Part shown: one piece after another, positions 45,230 to 56,044 of the stretch | How the letters are laid out: each line of letters starts with the position of its first letter | How positions within the stretch are numbered: the stretch's first letter is position 1 | Source: Calycina herbarum | Taxonomy: Eukaryota > Ascomycota > Leotiomycetes > Helotiales > Pezizellaceae | DNA length: 64,000 nt | NCBI GenBank assembly: GCA_001414485.1 | Contig: LLEY01000050.1 | Location: 248,001 to 312,000, forward strand | Direction: 5' to 3' | Program-made: the position numbers and the translations under genes | Notes under the pieces: model-generated | What the model was told of the DNA's origin: nothing | Databases searched by the model: none | The model's input: only the letters and a program-made list of their open reading frames with translations

Positions 45230-45978
45230 AGCGGTGCTCCTAACAACTGGAATAACAAAGCTGTGTTCATAATAAAGTACTTCCTTATGTCTTCCCCAAG
45301 CACGATATCCCTATGAACTCTCTCTAACGCCTTTGACACAGGTCCCCTAAGCCCCCAGAAGCAATTTCCCCTCCCAGAAACCGAAATTTACCACCCTTAA
45401 CCCCATTACAAGAACGCCATAAGACAAGAAACATGCGCCTTCATCAGCGCCGGCTTGGAAATCGAAACCAAAATATCCCCAACGAAAATCCATCTCCCAT
45501 TGCAACCTCCCTCCTCCCATCGCAACCCCTCCTTCTCCCATCCTCAGTAGCTAATTCGTCGCGGTGATAATATACACTGGCTTCCGGGGTTTTGAGCTGC
45601 CAAACAATGCTTTGACTAAGCTCAAGCTCTTTGGAAACCCCTAGATCCCGAAGATGGAGCTTTTGATGCTTTCCTAGACCCCTCGGGAGAAGAAATAGAG
45701 GCGGGTTTGGGAGATACTTGGTTTGCGGTACCTTTGATTCGGAAGACTTTGCCAATTTTCCCAGAAGTTCTCTGCCAAGTTGAAGGAGCTGGTCTGATGC
45801 TGGTGTCTCCGCCAGATCGCGAGGCCTTTGTGGGGTACCTTGAGCGCCATATTGGATGGAGGAAGCCCTTTGATTTGGTGATTCTTGGAAGTCTTTCCTG
45901 GAACCCCGATTTTGAAAATGGGTTGCATATTCCAGACCATGATGATTTTGATACCTGGCTTGCATACCAGTCTGGGCA
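45230..45978 (-). other. Probable 3' part of the frameshifted gene at 45979-46656
   Basis: All three minus frames stay open over long parts of this stretch. One gives SYQMWQELHQPFMDAYDAQT after the poly-G run. Another ends with VSPKPASISSPEGSRKAS, a KSLSLVKALFG segment, PRKPVYIITATN and a stop at about 45550. This low-complexity Ser/Pro/Lys text fits a continuation of the upstream protein after one or two indels. Nothing else is recognised to 45230. Confidence 0.35.
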
Positions 45979-46656
45979 TCATATGCATCCATGAATGGCT
46001 GGTGGAGTTCTTGCCACATTTGATAAGACTGCTCCCCCCCCTCTGTGGTTGAAGTTTCTCCCATCCCGAGGCACAAACTGATTTCCTTGGTAGTCCATCT
46101 GGCTATTTTCGAGAAATGTTTGCATGGTCCCATAGCCCATCTCGTTCCCTTGACATTCCTGCGGTACTCGCTCCCCATTGTTGAATGCAATCATCTCATT
46201 TGCCCGTAATAATTGCTGACCAAAGTTGAACCCCATGACCATACCACACTCAAAAGCCACATATTGATTGAAGTTGAAGTTTTGGAAATCGTCAAAGCCT
46301 TGGTAAGACCCGTATGGCTGTTGATGCACCATAAGAGCCTGGTTCCTGGTAGGATACAAACTCAACGACTCTTCAGAACAAGGCTTCAGCTCCGTTGTAG
46401 GTGATGATTCGTCTTCCTTCTGCGGCCTCTTTATATTGCAGCCGCCGTCGTTGGCTACGGCGCCGAACACATCATCAACCTTTTGTCGTTTTCGTTGTCT
46501 TTCTAGCTCCCGTGTACGTTCGCTCATGTCGACGACCGGAATTGGCCTCGAGCTACGCCCTGCGCCAGTCTGCTGTGCTTGGTAGTTGCGAGGCCCGCGA
46601 GGTGCTTCAACCGGAGGATTCGGCGATCTTGGTTGACTTGCCTGTTTACTAGACAT
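45979..46656 (-). CDS. Hypothetical protein, frame broken at a homopolymer
   Basis: 225 codons from MSSKQASQPRSPNPPVEAPR. The N-terminal part is Pro/Arg/Lys-rich with a basic nuclear-signal-like RELERQRKRQKVDD. The middle is rich in Gln, Asn, Phe and Gly (GFDDFQNFNFNQYVAFECGM). The frame ends soon after a run of eight C on the + strand (46034-46041), and a neighbouring frame continues with similar composition (SYQMWQELHQPFMDAYDAQT). This suggests a one- or two-base slip, either a true mutation or a sequencing error. I recognise no domain. Function unknown. Confidence 0.5.
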   Translation of the reverse strand: MSSKQASQPRSPNPPVEAPRGPRNYQAQQTGAGRSSRPIPVVDMSERTRELERQRKRQKVDDVFGAVANDGGCNIKRPQKEDESSPTTELKPCSEESLSLYPTRNQALMVHQQPYGSYQGFDDFQNFNFNQYVAFECGMVMGFNFGQQLLRANEMIAFNNGERVPQECQGNEMGYGTMQTFLENSQMDYQGNQFVPRDGRNFNHRGGGAVLSNVARTPPAIHGCI

Positions 46657-47443
46657 TTTGAAATTGTCGATCTTTCTTTGGTGCTCTTGCTGTAGTTGCG
46701 TTCGATGTCAGAAATCAGGTGATTTGGGGGCCAAATCTTGGTGCTTAATAAGCCCTTGGAACATAATTAGACTGTTTGTCCGTATGGACAACTTAGACTC
46801 GTAATCATCGAATCCATCAATATACAGATCAAAACCATCACTTCCATCCCCCATTCTTGATATTCGAGTATATGGCGTCGCTTCGGGCGGTACCGGTCCA
46901 GTAAAGCGGCAACACGTTTGCTCTTCACATAAGAGAAATGGGCATTGCTCTCGGGGACTTTAAGTTGTCTCAAACAGTCTAGAATGATGGAGATTATTGT
47001 TCGAGAAGGTTCGAAGGATTAAAAGGTTTATCTCTTGATTCTCCGAAATCCTGTCAAAACAATCTTTACCATTGTGTGGGAATAGTCACATAATAAAATG
47101 GAAGGTTGCCGGAGAGTAATGACCCTTAGAGTGCAGTTTTTCTCGAAATTCTTTATTTTCTTCTTTATTTTCTTCTTGAAAAAACTGGAAACCATATCCT
47201 CGAGCTATCCCAGAAAGCCAACCAGAAAAACGCCTGTAAATTCAATTTACCTCTCCCGCTCCTCGATCATTCCGACTGTTACCCATAAATCCTCAGTTAA
47301 CCCCTCGAAGAAAGAAACTGCAGCAACGTCCCGTGCCTGATCATATCGGCCGTTAAGAATGAAAGTCGCAACCTTGATCTTAGACTCCCTCGAGAATATG
47401 TTGCTTTCAATATCTAAAATTACATCCGTTCCAGTAGTAATGT
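46657..47443. other. Intergenic region before the PKS relic
   Basis: About 790 bases. A 68-codon minus frame at 46767-46973 (AALLDRYRPKRRHILEYQEW) has no recognised match. Poly-T and TTTTCTT tracts are seen near 47140-47180. No repeat arms found. Confidence 0.3.
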
Positions 47444-48930
47444 CTATTTCGCGACCACCTCTGTTACTACCCCATCAACGACTACATCTTGCACTGCACC
47501 CGACACATACTCACTTTTCACAGCCAACAAGCCCGCAAACTCTGTCAAAGATGTACTCTGCAATATCTCAAACATGGTCACCTTTGCTCGGATAGCACCA
47601 CTCAACCAATTTCGCAACTCGACAGCCACGAGCCAATCTACTCTGTACCGCAAAAGTGGCAGCGCGATATCAATCTCAGCAAGGTCGAGGCTGAAAATCT
47701 CCGCCAACTTTGTCGAAAGCGCATCGACCAACAAAACGGATGCTTCCGCGATACCTGTATCAGGCGCAGACAACAGACGCACGAGAGCCGCTGTAGGACT
47801 CGCCGCCGACGACGATGAGTTACCGTCTGAGCCCTGTCTACGTCGGTTCGCCATCTGCAGCGCATTGTATCAGCGGTCTGGAATTCCGTTTTTGGCAGCT
47901 GTAATGGCAGTTGCTTCTGAGATGCCCATCACTATCTGGGAGTCTTCTTGGGCCGATTGGAGGGGGTCACGGATGGCGGCCTCGATGAGCCGGAGGACGA
48001 CTGCGACATCAACTTGGCCAAATCCGAGTTTGGAGAAACGAGTTACTATGGTATCGTCGCCGCCCTTGATTCGGTTTTCTACATAGCCCACTTTTCGGAT
48101 GACTCAAGAGGTCAAGAGCCATGGAGGGGATATTTTCCTTGTTGCGCTTTCGGGAGAGGGCGTCTTGATAGGCGTTACCGGCTGAGTAGTTGGCTTGGCA
48201 AGATCCGCCAGTTACACCCTGAAAAAGCAGAAGGTTAGTATTGTTTGAAGGAGGCTTCTTGGAAAAGATAGTCTTTCACTTACCAGACCCGAAGACAGCA
48301 TGATGAAGAAGGAGATATCCTTAGGAAGGTGTTTGGTGGCATTCCGAGAGACGAGAAGCAAGTTGTTGGCGCCTTTGCTCATTAGGAACTCTGTGACCGC
48401 ATAACCGATACCGGTAAGTCCACCAACTACAAGGTAAGTCGCATTCGGATTGCTTAATGATACGGGTCGGACACGCGAGATGACCTGGCGCATTGTTAGC
48501 ATATTTCTTGAGCGGGAACCGATGGGTTTTAGAAATATTCAAGCTCACTTTGACTTTATCTTCAGGGCCAGGAACAAGAAGAAGTTTGCCTGTATGCTTT
48601 CCAGATTGCATCAAGCGGAATGCCTTCTCCATGTCTGCCATCGAGTATTGGGTTATTGGGAGAATAGGTATTTCGCCTCTGAAGGGGTGTTAGCTTTTGA
48701 GGCGAGAAGAATTCGATAATACGGACCTTTCATAACTAATCCTGACACCTTCGGCAATAGCCTCGTGAGTCAAAAGACGGTTATACTCACGCAACTGCAT
48801 GAGATCAACGCTCGTGAAAGTGGCACAACGACGGAAAGGGGTCATGTCGAGACGTCGAGCTGCCTCCAGGTCTACCTTCCCAACCTCAATAAATCTTCCG
48901 AATCTGGCAAGCTTCGGTCTATTCTAGTGC
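47444..48930 (-). pseudogene. C-terminal relic of a highly reducing polyketide synthase (ER-KR-ACP)
   Basis: In minus-strand order the pieces are as follows. FGRFIEVGKVDLEAARRLDM and FTSVDLMQLREYNRLLTHEA look like the end of the enoylreductase or its junction. MADMEKAFRLMQSGKHTGKL is the end of the ER domain. ATYLVVGGLTGIGYAVTEFL is the ketoreductase nucleotide loop, and LLLVSRNA follows. DSQIVMGISEA is linker, and the ACP is AEIDIALPLLRYRVDWLVAV with ELRNWL. In an active ACP the motif is (G/Y)VDSL; here the attachment Ser is Trp. Frames change several times and KS, AT and DH are absent. It cannot make polyketide. Confidence 0.8.
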
Positions 48931-49128
48931 AACAATTATGAGTCCGAGCGCCGGTTATTGCTTCTCTCCGCTGTGTGTACTGATATCGTGTACGTTTAAG
49001 CCTGAGTAGTTTCACTATTTTCAATGGAACTTTATTTGCTTATTTTCTACGTATACTATAAACTGAAATTCGACTCCACCATTTTGTTTCCGGTACTGTA
49101 TGCCTTGTTCTGCGTTCCAATTATGATA
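48931..49128. other. Spacer between PKS relic and glycosyltransferase
   Basis: About 200 bases; nothing recognised. Confidence 0.3.
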
Positions 49129-50869
49129 TCAAGCATACCCAGAAGCTGCCAACCGCTCCACCTCTCGTGCGGCAACATCCCTCCCTAGGGATCTTCTAGC
49201 AAGTTCTCCAAAAGCTGCTGCATTTTTCGCCATCGTACTTGCCTGGCTACCATTAACGGAAAGCAAAACAGCCTCTTGAAGACATTCAGCTGTCCAATTC
49301 GGACTGGTTTCACGACAGCCCCAAGTGCCTATATTCAATCCCTCGACAAGTGATGCATAATCATATAAGTCTACCCATTGGGGTAAAATAACTTGGGGGA
49401 CACCGGCTCTGTTTCTGTTAGTACAGTTCTCTGGAAAAGAAGAAGTATGAAACTGTTCTCTAAAAAGAAGAGGTATGAAATTGAGCTTACCCCAGCGAGT
49501 CATGATAGCACCCCGCGCCTCCATGATGAACGAATGTTAATATATTCCCTTCTTGTAAAAGCGTAGGTGGTTCCACCTCCAACCACTTTTCAATCCTTAG
49601 GCGATCTCCTGACTCTTTCACTGCAGGCTTCATGAACTGATCGTCATACTCGCCCCATCTTTGCATCTTCCACAAAATTTGTACATCTTTTTGTTTCAAA
49701 ACATTCTTTATGGCTACGGATGATCTCGAAGTCAGTAATGCCATTTCAAGAATTACGTTTAAGGAATTTGAGGAGGAGATCGTGTCTCAGCCCTTCTGAA
49801 ACAACCCAGAAGGGAGAATAAAACTCGGAAAACACCCACCTTCAAGCATTGCTCTCGCTTGCCACTCATGATATTTGAACCCACTCCCTAAACAAATCAA
49901 GACCGTTGGCTTCTTTGTCCAGTCCAGCAGCTCCAACGCCGCAGAATATTTCTTCTCTAACCCAGCCAGATTAATTGGTCCTGTCAATGTGACATTTGCT
50001 GGTATCCTCGCTACCGGCAAATGAGCACCTGGCAGTGTTTGAGTTATCCAAGGGACATCCGGTCTATAGAGACCCATAAAGTCGATCGGTTTCTTAATTC
50101 CCTTCTTCTCCAACAGCTTTCTCTTTGCCGAAATCTCCGGAAGATACAGAATTCCTCGTATGATTTTGAAGTTGATGTACATATTTGCCGGGATAAGTTT
50201 CCACGGGACAGGATACGGGAATCCTGAGCCCAAAGCGGGATATTTCCAAAATAAAGTCCATGGGGGCTGCTGTCCAGCGGGTAATAAATCCGACAAGACA
50301 TTGGGCGTGATAATGGCATGGAGACGATTCTTCTGGCGGGCAGCATTGATCCCTGGCGCAAGGAGTGCATCGAGGACGATAACTGCAGGATCGATCTCTT
50401 CAATCAGGCGATCGCAAGACTCGTAGAGGGTCCAATAAGCCTCCGCTGACCATGGTGCGATATAAACTCCCATGTTCTTTCCAAATATTTCTACTGAGGC
50501 CAGTCCAGGCGCGTGTGCATGATCGCTATGGTCTATCACCTTCGTTAAACTATCGGTGTACCCAAGACCCGGGAGTGGATAGAAGTCGACCGACTTTCCG
50601 TTGGCTGCCAGTTTTGAAATATGTTGTACCCTCTTCTCAACCTTTGGGAAAGATGCATAATGGATCGTGAGCTGCGGATTCTTTTGGAGAAGAGAATATA
50701 GAGTCGCAAGATGTACGTTATAAAGGCCTGGGTGTTCATTGGTTATGAAAAGAATGGTATCGTTTTTGCCCTGGGTAATTGGAGGGGGGGCATTTTCAGG
50801 TTTAATCCATGAGAATAAAATAGCGCAAAGTCCAACAAAGAATGCGGTGATAGTAGCTTGTCGTAACAT
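49129..50869 (-). CDS. UDP-glycosyltransferase (GT1), membrane-anchored
   Basis: Three exons, 50869..49840, 49713..49491 and 49408..49129, join in phases 1 and 2 to 510 residues. An N-terminal hydrophobic segment (TITAFFVGLCAILFSWI) is a likely signal anchor. The N-terminal domain contains ILFITNEHPGLYNVHLATLY. The C-terminal donor-binding domain has PTVLICLGSGFKYHEWQARA, DVQILWKMQRWGEYDD, PPTLLQEGNILTFVHHGGAG and VPQVILPQWVDLYDYASLVE, the family's HGG and PxxxDQ-like region. The typical Q/N of the end motif is replaced by LYDYAS. Family knowledge: it transfers a sugar from a UDP-sugar to small lipophilic acceptors, often polyketides or sterols. The neighbouring PKS relic makes a metabolite role tempting but unproven. 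All introns are GT-AG. Confidence 0.85.
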
Positions 50870-51113
50870 TGCTGCAATCCCGGATTCCCGGCTCGATGGA
50901 ATCTTGAAGCCAGGTAGCCAAATAAATGAGTGGACAAAACTCGGGATGAGGTGAAAATTGTCGCAATGAGATAAAAGGATGAGGTATGAAGTTTGGATTA
51001 TCGTCCTCCTGCAACCAACTAACAGAGACGATAACTCGTCAATGAGTACGGAGGTAGTTGTGTTGGTGATTTGTTGTAAATGTACCAAGTGGTATGGTCC
51101 GAATGGACGCTAG
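50870..51113. other. 5' flank of the glycosyltransferase
   Basis: Probable promoter. The longest upstream in-frame start at 51088 would add about 73 codons of atypical sequence, so it was not used. Confidence 0.3.
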
Positions 51114-51640
51114 CTAGAATAGGAAGTCGCCGGAAGCCTGAGATTTGAGAGAATATAAAACGATGTGGCCCCTTAATATTCCTACAGTAGGAACTGTAGG
51201 AACAGCCTCAGAGGAAACGGACGCACCACATCGCTTTGGTGGTGTAGTAATATGCTGGTGTCGACCAACAAGGCTTAGGTGTCTCTCTCCTTTTGGTGTT
51301 CTGTAAAAAATAAACTCCGCGCCAATCAAACCTTGTATGAACATCCTAAATCCCCACAAAAGGGTTGTCCCATATAAAATATGCGTGAACAATGTGGCAC
51401 GTACTATAGTTCCTTGCACAAATGGTCCTACAAAAGTTGCTACGGAGAACACCATCAAAATTATGGGGCACTACGCTGTAATGCCCCGTAAAATGCCCCG
51501 AACTGCCCTGAAGGCTTCTAATTAGCGAATCTGCTTGTAAAAGGCGTCGATACCCTGAAGCTATAGCTGTAAGCGAGCCTATTAGGAGAGCACCTGAGCC
51601 CCATTCTACAGGGAGATCCACTAAAATACAGGTGATATGT
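51114..51640 (-). pseudogene. Possible membrane-protein relic
   Basis: Two overlapping minus frames contain hydrophobic segments (SGALLIGSLTAIASGYRRLL, ILMVFSVATFVGPFVQ and LLWGFRMFIQGLIGAEFIFY). They might be pieces of one multi-span protein after a frameshift at about 51450. I do not recognise the family, and the evidence is weak. Confidence 0.25.
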
Positions 51641-51715
51641 TGTTATTTAGGCACTTGGATCCAAACCTCTTCACGTCAATCAAAGTGTCACGAAAAAGTA
51701 ATTCTTATTCTTCTT

Positions 51716-52876
51716 TTAAATGTATCCACAGTGCTGTCCCGAGAAACCGGCAAGAAACCCTCCCACCAACTCCATGTACCTCTCTCGCTCCTCAAAGAAA
51801 CCAACGTGGCTGGAGTTTTCAAACGTTACCCAACGAACCCTTTCTAACTTCTCGAAGAAGGAATCACAGCAATATCTTGAACTTCATCATATCGACCATG
51901 AAGGATAAAAGTTTCAACTTTGATCTTGGGGATGTCCTCGATGATTGTCCAATCCTTGAGGGTTCCTGTTGGTTTCAATTTGTTACCTCCCCACCTGGGG
52001 CAAATGTCAGTTCTGAATTCGCAAGATATGGGGTCATGTAGGTATGATAAGAGTTAGGAAATTTTTGAAACTCACATTGTCTTTGAAACCGTCGGGTCTT
52101 CTTCCAAATGCTTGAAAGCAATCTTCAACTCATCTGGAATAGGGTCGATGCCGCAGACGTGTCGCTTCCGAAACACATCCATTGCTTTTTGATATTCCTC
52201 GGAGTCCGTCTTTCCTTCCTTCTCGCATCTTTCAAGAGTTTCTCTCACATCCTTTGGTAATGCTGCTCGCAAAGTCTCTTCGCCTTTGAGAACCACTGCA
52301 AAAGATTAGCATATGTTTTTTCTCGTTCGGAAGAACGACATGAGATAGCGAGAATGAAAGTTCTGGACCGTCAGGTATAAGGGACAAATAAGAAAGTTGC
52401 ATACACTCAACACTAGCCGACGCATCCGCAATAATGAGTTTACGCAGACCCTTCCGTTGCAATGTCGCATAACGAGATGCCAGCAATCCACCCCAGCTCT
52501 GACCGTAAAGGTCAAATCCAGACCGTATACCCAGGTAGTCAATCAGGTTGTCAAGTTCCTTGACAAATAGTTCCTCGATCCAGAAAGTTTCATCTCCAGC
52601 TTTCTCGCGTAGATGCGTGGACTTGCCGTTACCGATTTGGTCGTAGAAGATCACAGGAATGCCGTATTTCTCATTCAGATCTGCTAGGGGACTCAACATC
52701 TCATGGCAAGCGCCGGGGCCGCCGTGGAGGGTGATTAATGGTGTTGTGTTTGATTTCCTTGTTGAGGGGTTCAATTCACCGACAATTTTGTACCAGGTAT
52801 AGCATGGCTTTCCAGCTTGGGGTATATCGAAGGGAATCTCACCCTCGGAGGGTATTTGTGATGTTATCTTGACCAT
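51716..52876 (-). pseudogene. Proline iminopeptidase (peptidase S33), frameshifted before the catalytic His
   Basis: Exons 52876..52405, 52295..52076 and 52012 onward join in frame. They show TTPLITLHGGPGACHEMLSP (the HGGPG oxyanion loop), IFYDQIGNGKST, the nucleophile elbow DLYGQSWGGLLASRYA, then ETFILHGRYDEVQD with the acid Asp. At about 51860 a single base is missing in an ATTCC-TTCTTCGAG stretch. The predicted protein ends within a few codons, while the next frame continues FFEKLERVRWVTFENSSHVG with the catalytic His and ends at 51716. Family knowledge: it releases N-terminal proline or related residues. The allele is probably dead unless the missing base is a sequencing error. Confidence 0.75.
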
Positions 52877-53275
52877 ATTGCGTGTTGGTTGAACATGTAA
52901 CGGTGAGGTTGGAGTCAGCGGTTTTGTTTGGGGAGAGCTATTTCATACACGGTTAGCGAAGGTTGGTGAATCAGTGGTGATCAGCATGGCTGTGCCCCTT
53001 GTTCGCATAGGCTTGCTCGCAGTAGGCAAGGACCCCCGAGAAAAACAATCCAGATTGAAATCGGAAAAACATACGGAAAATATTTGGTAATACAGAATTG
53101 ATCTTTTTTTTTTCCTGCTGAGTTTAAAATTATGTTTTGATTTGTCATTGTTGCCGAGTATTAAGTATTAAAGACGAGCCATAGTTTTGATGTTCCAATA
53201 ATTACTTCCACTTGTTTTGTCTACCGTGAAGCTTGCTCTTTTCTCATATAAATATCAAGAAATTCCTATCCGAGG
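52877..53275. other. Intergenic region
   Basis: About 400 AT-rich bases with poly-T runs near 53106. No gene or repeat recognised. Confidence 0.35.
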
Positions 53276-53722
53276 TTACGTTGCAGTCGTTTTGAACCCA
53301 TTCAACCCGGATGTCATCTGACCTATTCTTTTCAAAGGGACCAGCTCGAATACTATACTCGCCAGCGATCGTGACAATGACCACGACTGAATTGGATCCC
53401 ACTTCACACGCTTAGACTCTCCATTTGATCGAAGTTTAATATGTTCCTCCTCATCCGACGGTACAACCCATGCCCTAGTCAGCATACTCAGATCCGTATG
53501 ATCTGCTTTCTCAAATTCTCTAAACAATGATCTGAAATTTCGTAAGTTTCTTCTTAATTGACTCTCATCCACAAAATTCTTACCAAAATGCCCATCTTCA
53601 ATATGTGTGGCATCATCTGGTGGTTTCTGACGCTCTCTGTAGAAATATCTATAGCAAGATGATTCTAAAATGCAAGGTTCTGCAATAGCCATGGAAAAAA
53701 TATACTTTCTCTCCACATTCAC
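53276..53722 (-). CDS. Hypothetical protein (148 aa)
   Basis: A single-exon frame starting MNVERKYIFSMAIAEPCILE, with a second possible Met at residue 11. Composition is normal for a coding sequence, rich in Arg, Glu and Ser (FRSLFREFEKADHTDLSML, RAWVVPSDEEEHIKL). There is no signal peptide, membrane segment or recognised domain. It lies alone between two broken genes. It may be real, or the remains of a longer protein. Confidence 0.4.
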   Translation of the reverse strand: MNVERKYIFSMAIAEPCILESSCYRYFYRERQKPPDDATHIEDGHFGKNFVDESQLRRNLRNFRSLFREFEKADHTDLSMLTRAWVVPSDEEEHIKLRSNGESKRVKWDPIQSWSLSRSLASIVFELVPLKRIGQMTSGLNGFKTTAT

Positions 53723-53978
53723 TCAATACTGCGGCGGATATCATGAGACGCACAACTAAAGGATTCTCGGTGCAACAAGCTAAGTAATCTTACGGGCGTC
53801 GGCCGTGGGCCACGGCACAACCAATGGTAACGCAGACATTGAGTTTGCACCACGACCAAATGATTGCTATTCTTCACCCACCTTACGAACTACTTCAATT
53901 TGTCTACCGGCCTCCTGCCAAGTCAAACAGCTCCTCCATTTCGTTCAAACTCACCTATGATCCACAAGACTCGCCGAA

Positions 53979-55729
53979 ATGAAAGAAAACAACCAAACCA
54001 ATGACGTTGAAAAAGGCAGCGTGGCCACTGCGCCGTCTTCCACCACAGCGATCCACGAATCCGTCATGAAAGAAGCAGGCACAGAGACAAGACAAGAGCC
54101 AAAATTAGTTGAAGAGGACCACAACATTGTCGGCTGGGACGGAACGAACGATGGCTCGAATCCACGAAACTGGCCACGGTTCCACAAGTGGATCATCATT
54201 GGCATCATGTCCACCGTGACATTCAATGTGTTCGTCCACTACTCCCTCAATTGGTCAATATGAACTTGCAAAAGAATTGTACAGGCTAACCTGAAATTGA
54301 AAACCTCGGAAGCCTCGCCACGACGATTCTTGCTCCGGCCATTCCTGCTGTGATGAACGAGTTCCACGGCAGTGAGGATTCCGCCGAGGGATCGTTACTA
54401 GTGACAGTCTATGTCATCGGGCTCGTGATAGGACCATTGTTTCTCGCCCCTCTGAGCGAGTTGCACGGTCGTTATGGCATCACAAACATAGCTAATGTTG
54501 TGTTCGTGGCTAGCGGCCGTTAGTGTTGACGTTGCAATGCTGACAGCTTTTCGTTTCCTGATGGGCTTGAGTTGTAGTGTGCCAACGACCGTCGGTGGTG
54601 GTTTTATTGCGGATTTGATGGCACCAGAAGAAAGAGGCAAGGCGTATACCATGTTGGTCATTGGACCACTAATGGTAAGCAGCAATACTTCTATTGCTCA
54701 AGCTGCTGGACCGAAGGCTGATAGTTGAAATAATTTAGGGCCCAGTGCTTGGCCCGATACTGGGCGGGTACATGTCGATGAAAGTCGGTTGGCGTTGGAC
54801 GTTATGGCTCCCGGCAATAATCGTGAGTAGATTTTGATGAGGCCAACAAGCAAGTGTTCAAAGCTGACGTGATTCCAGGGAGGGGTAACAACTGCTCTGG
54901 CATTCTTGATGCTGCGGGAAACATACGAACCCCAAATTCTCAAAAACAAGGCGCGACGTCTACGTAAATCTAGTGGAAACGATCAGCTCCGATCGAAATA
55001 CGAGAAAGAGGGCCAGAAGCCACTGGAACTCTTCCGCCAAGCCATCATCCGCCCAACGAAGCTCTTCATACGCTCACCAATCGTGCTACTGCTCTCGCTC
55101 TTCGCATCTGTCACTTACAGCTACTTCTATCTCCTCTTCACCACTTTTACCTCTATCTTTGAAAAAAACTATGGATTCAATACCGGTGAAGCGGGGCTTG
55201 CCTATCTCGGCATGGGAGTTGGCTTTTGCATTGCGCAGTTCTCCGTTGGCTTCCTTTCAGACCGATACATCATGCAACAAAAGAATAAACGAGGGGGAGT
55301 TGATGGGACAGCTGGCGAGGCGAAACCGGAAGACCGCTTGCCTCCTCTCATCGTAGGTGCTTTTCTCGTACCCATCGGCTTATTGTGGTTCGGATGGGCA
55401 GCTGAATACGGATCCATTGGATCGTGCCAATTATCGGGACGGGATTTTGCGGTCTCGGGATATACTTCGTCTTGATCCCAATCCAGATGTATCTGGTGGA
55501 TGCCTTCACGTTGTACGCCGCGAGCGCCATTGCTACGAATGTCGTCGTTCGCTCTATCTTTGGTACGTTAATTCCGCTTGGGGGTCCAGCGCTCTATGCT
55601 CGACTGGGCGTGGGTTGGGCGAACACGTTGTTGGCTTTTCTGGCCCTGCTTTTCGCGCCTTGTTCTATCTTCTTGTTGAAGTATGGAGAGAGAATTAGGA
55701 AGAACCCAAAATATCAGCCAGACCTCTAG
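53979..55729 (+). pseudogene. MFS drug:H+ antiporter-type transporter, frameshifted
   Basis: The plus strand spells most of an MFS transporter of the 12-helix DHA1 type. The N-terminal tail has HNIVGWDGTNDGSNPRNWPR, followed by LATTILAPAIPAVMNEF, GPLFLAPLSELHGRYG (the loop 2-3 motif), AFRFLMGLSCSVPTTVGGGF with DLMAPEERGKAY, GPVLGPILGGYM and GWRWTLWLPAII. The C-terminal half has SYFYLLFTTFTSIFEKNYGF and LIPIQMYLVDAFTLYAASAI. Introns at about 54675-54738 and 54823-54878 look sound. Frameshifts lie near 54270 (after HYSLNW), near 54520 (VFVA|AVSVDVA) and near 55410 (before HWIVPIIGTG). Several lesions make error less likely than decay. Confidence 0.8.
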
Positions 55730-56044
55730 CTCAGGTTGGGGGAGAGCCCCATGCTTGCTTACTAATTTGATCCGTGCGCGTTCCTACGAGCCTGAGCTCT
55801 ACAATATTAGGAAATTTTTATCAAAAAAGATCGATCCGCAGTGAAATAATATTCTTCAATTTCTTTGAGCTAAAATCACCAAATAATGGGATAGTTGGGT
55901 CGTTTGCAGCAAAAACAGGGTACAGCAATATTATCCAGACCTCATCTCGGAACCCCCATCAAAATGGCTTCGTAAAGTGTTTCACTTGTTAGTTCCTCAT
56001 CCACTACCTTATTTTCCAACTTTACTATTTGCTTAGTGACTTTA
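55730..56044. other. Intergenic region
   Basis: Between converging relics. Nothing recognised apart from AT-rich 3' flanks. Confidence 0.3.
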
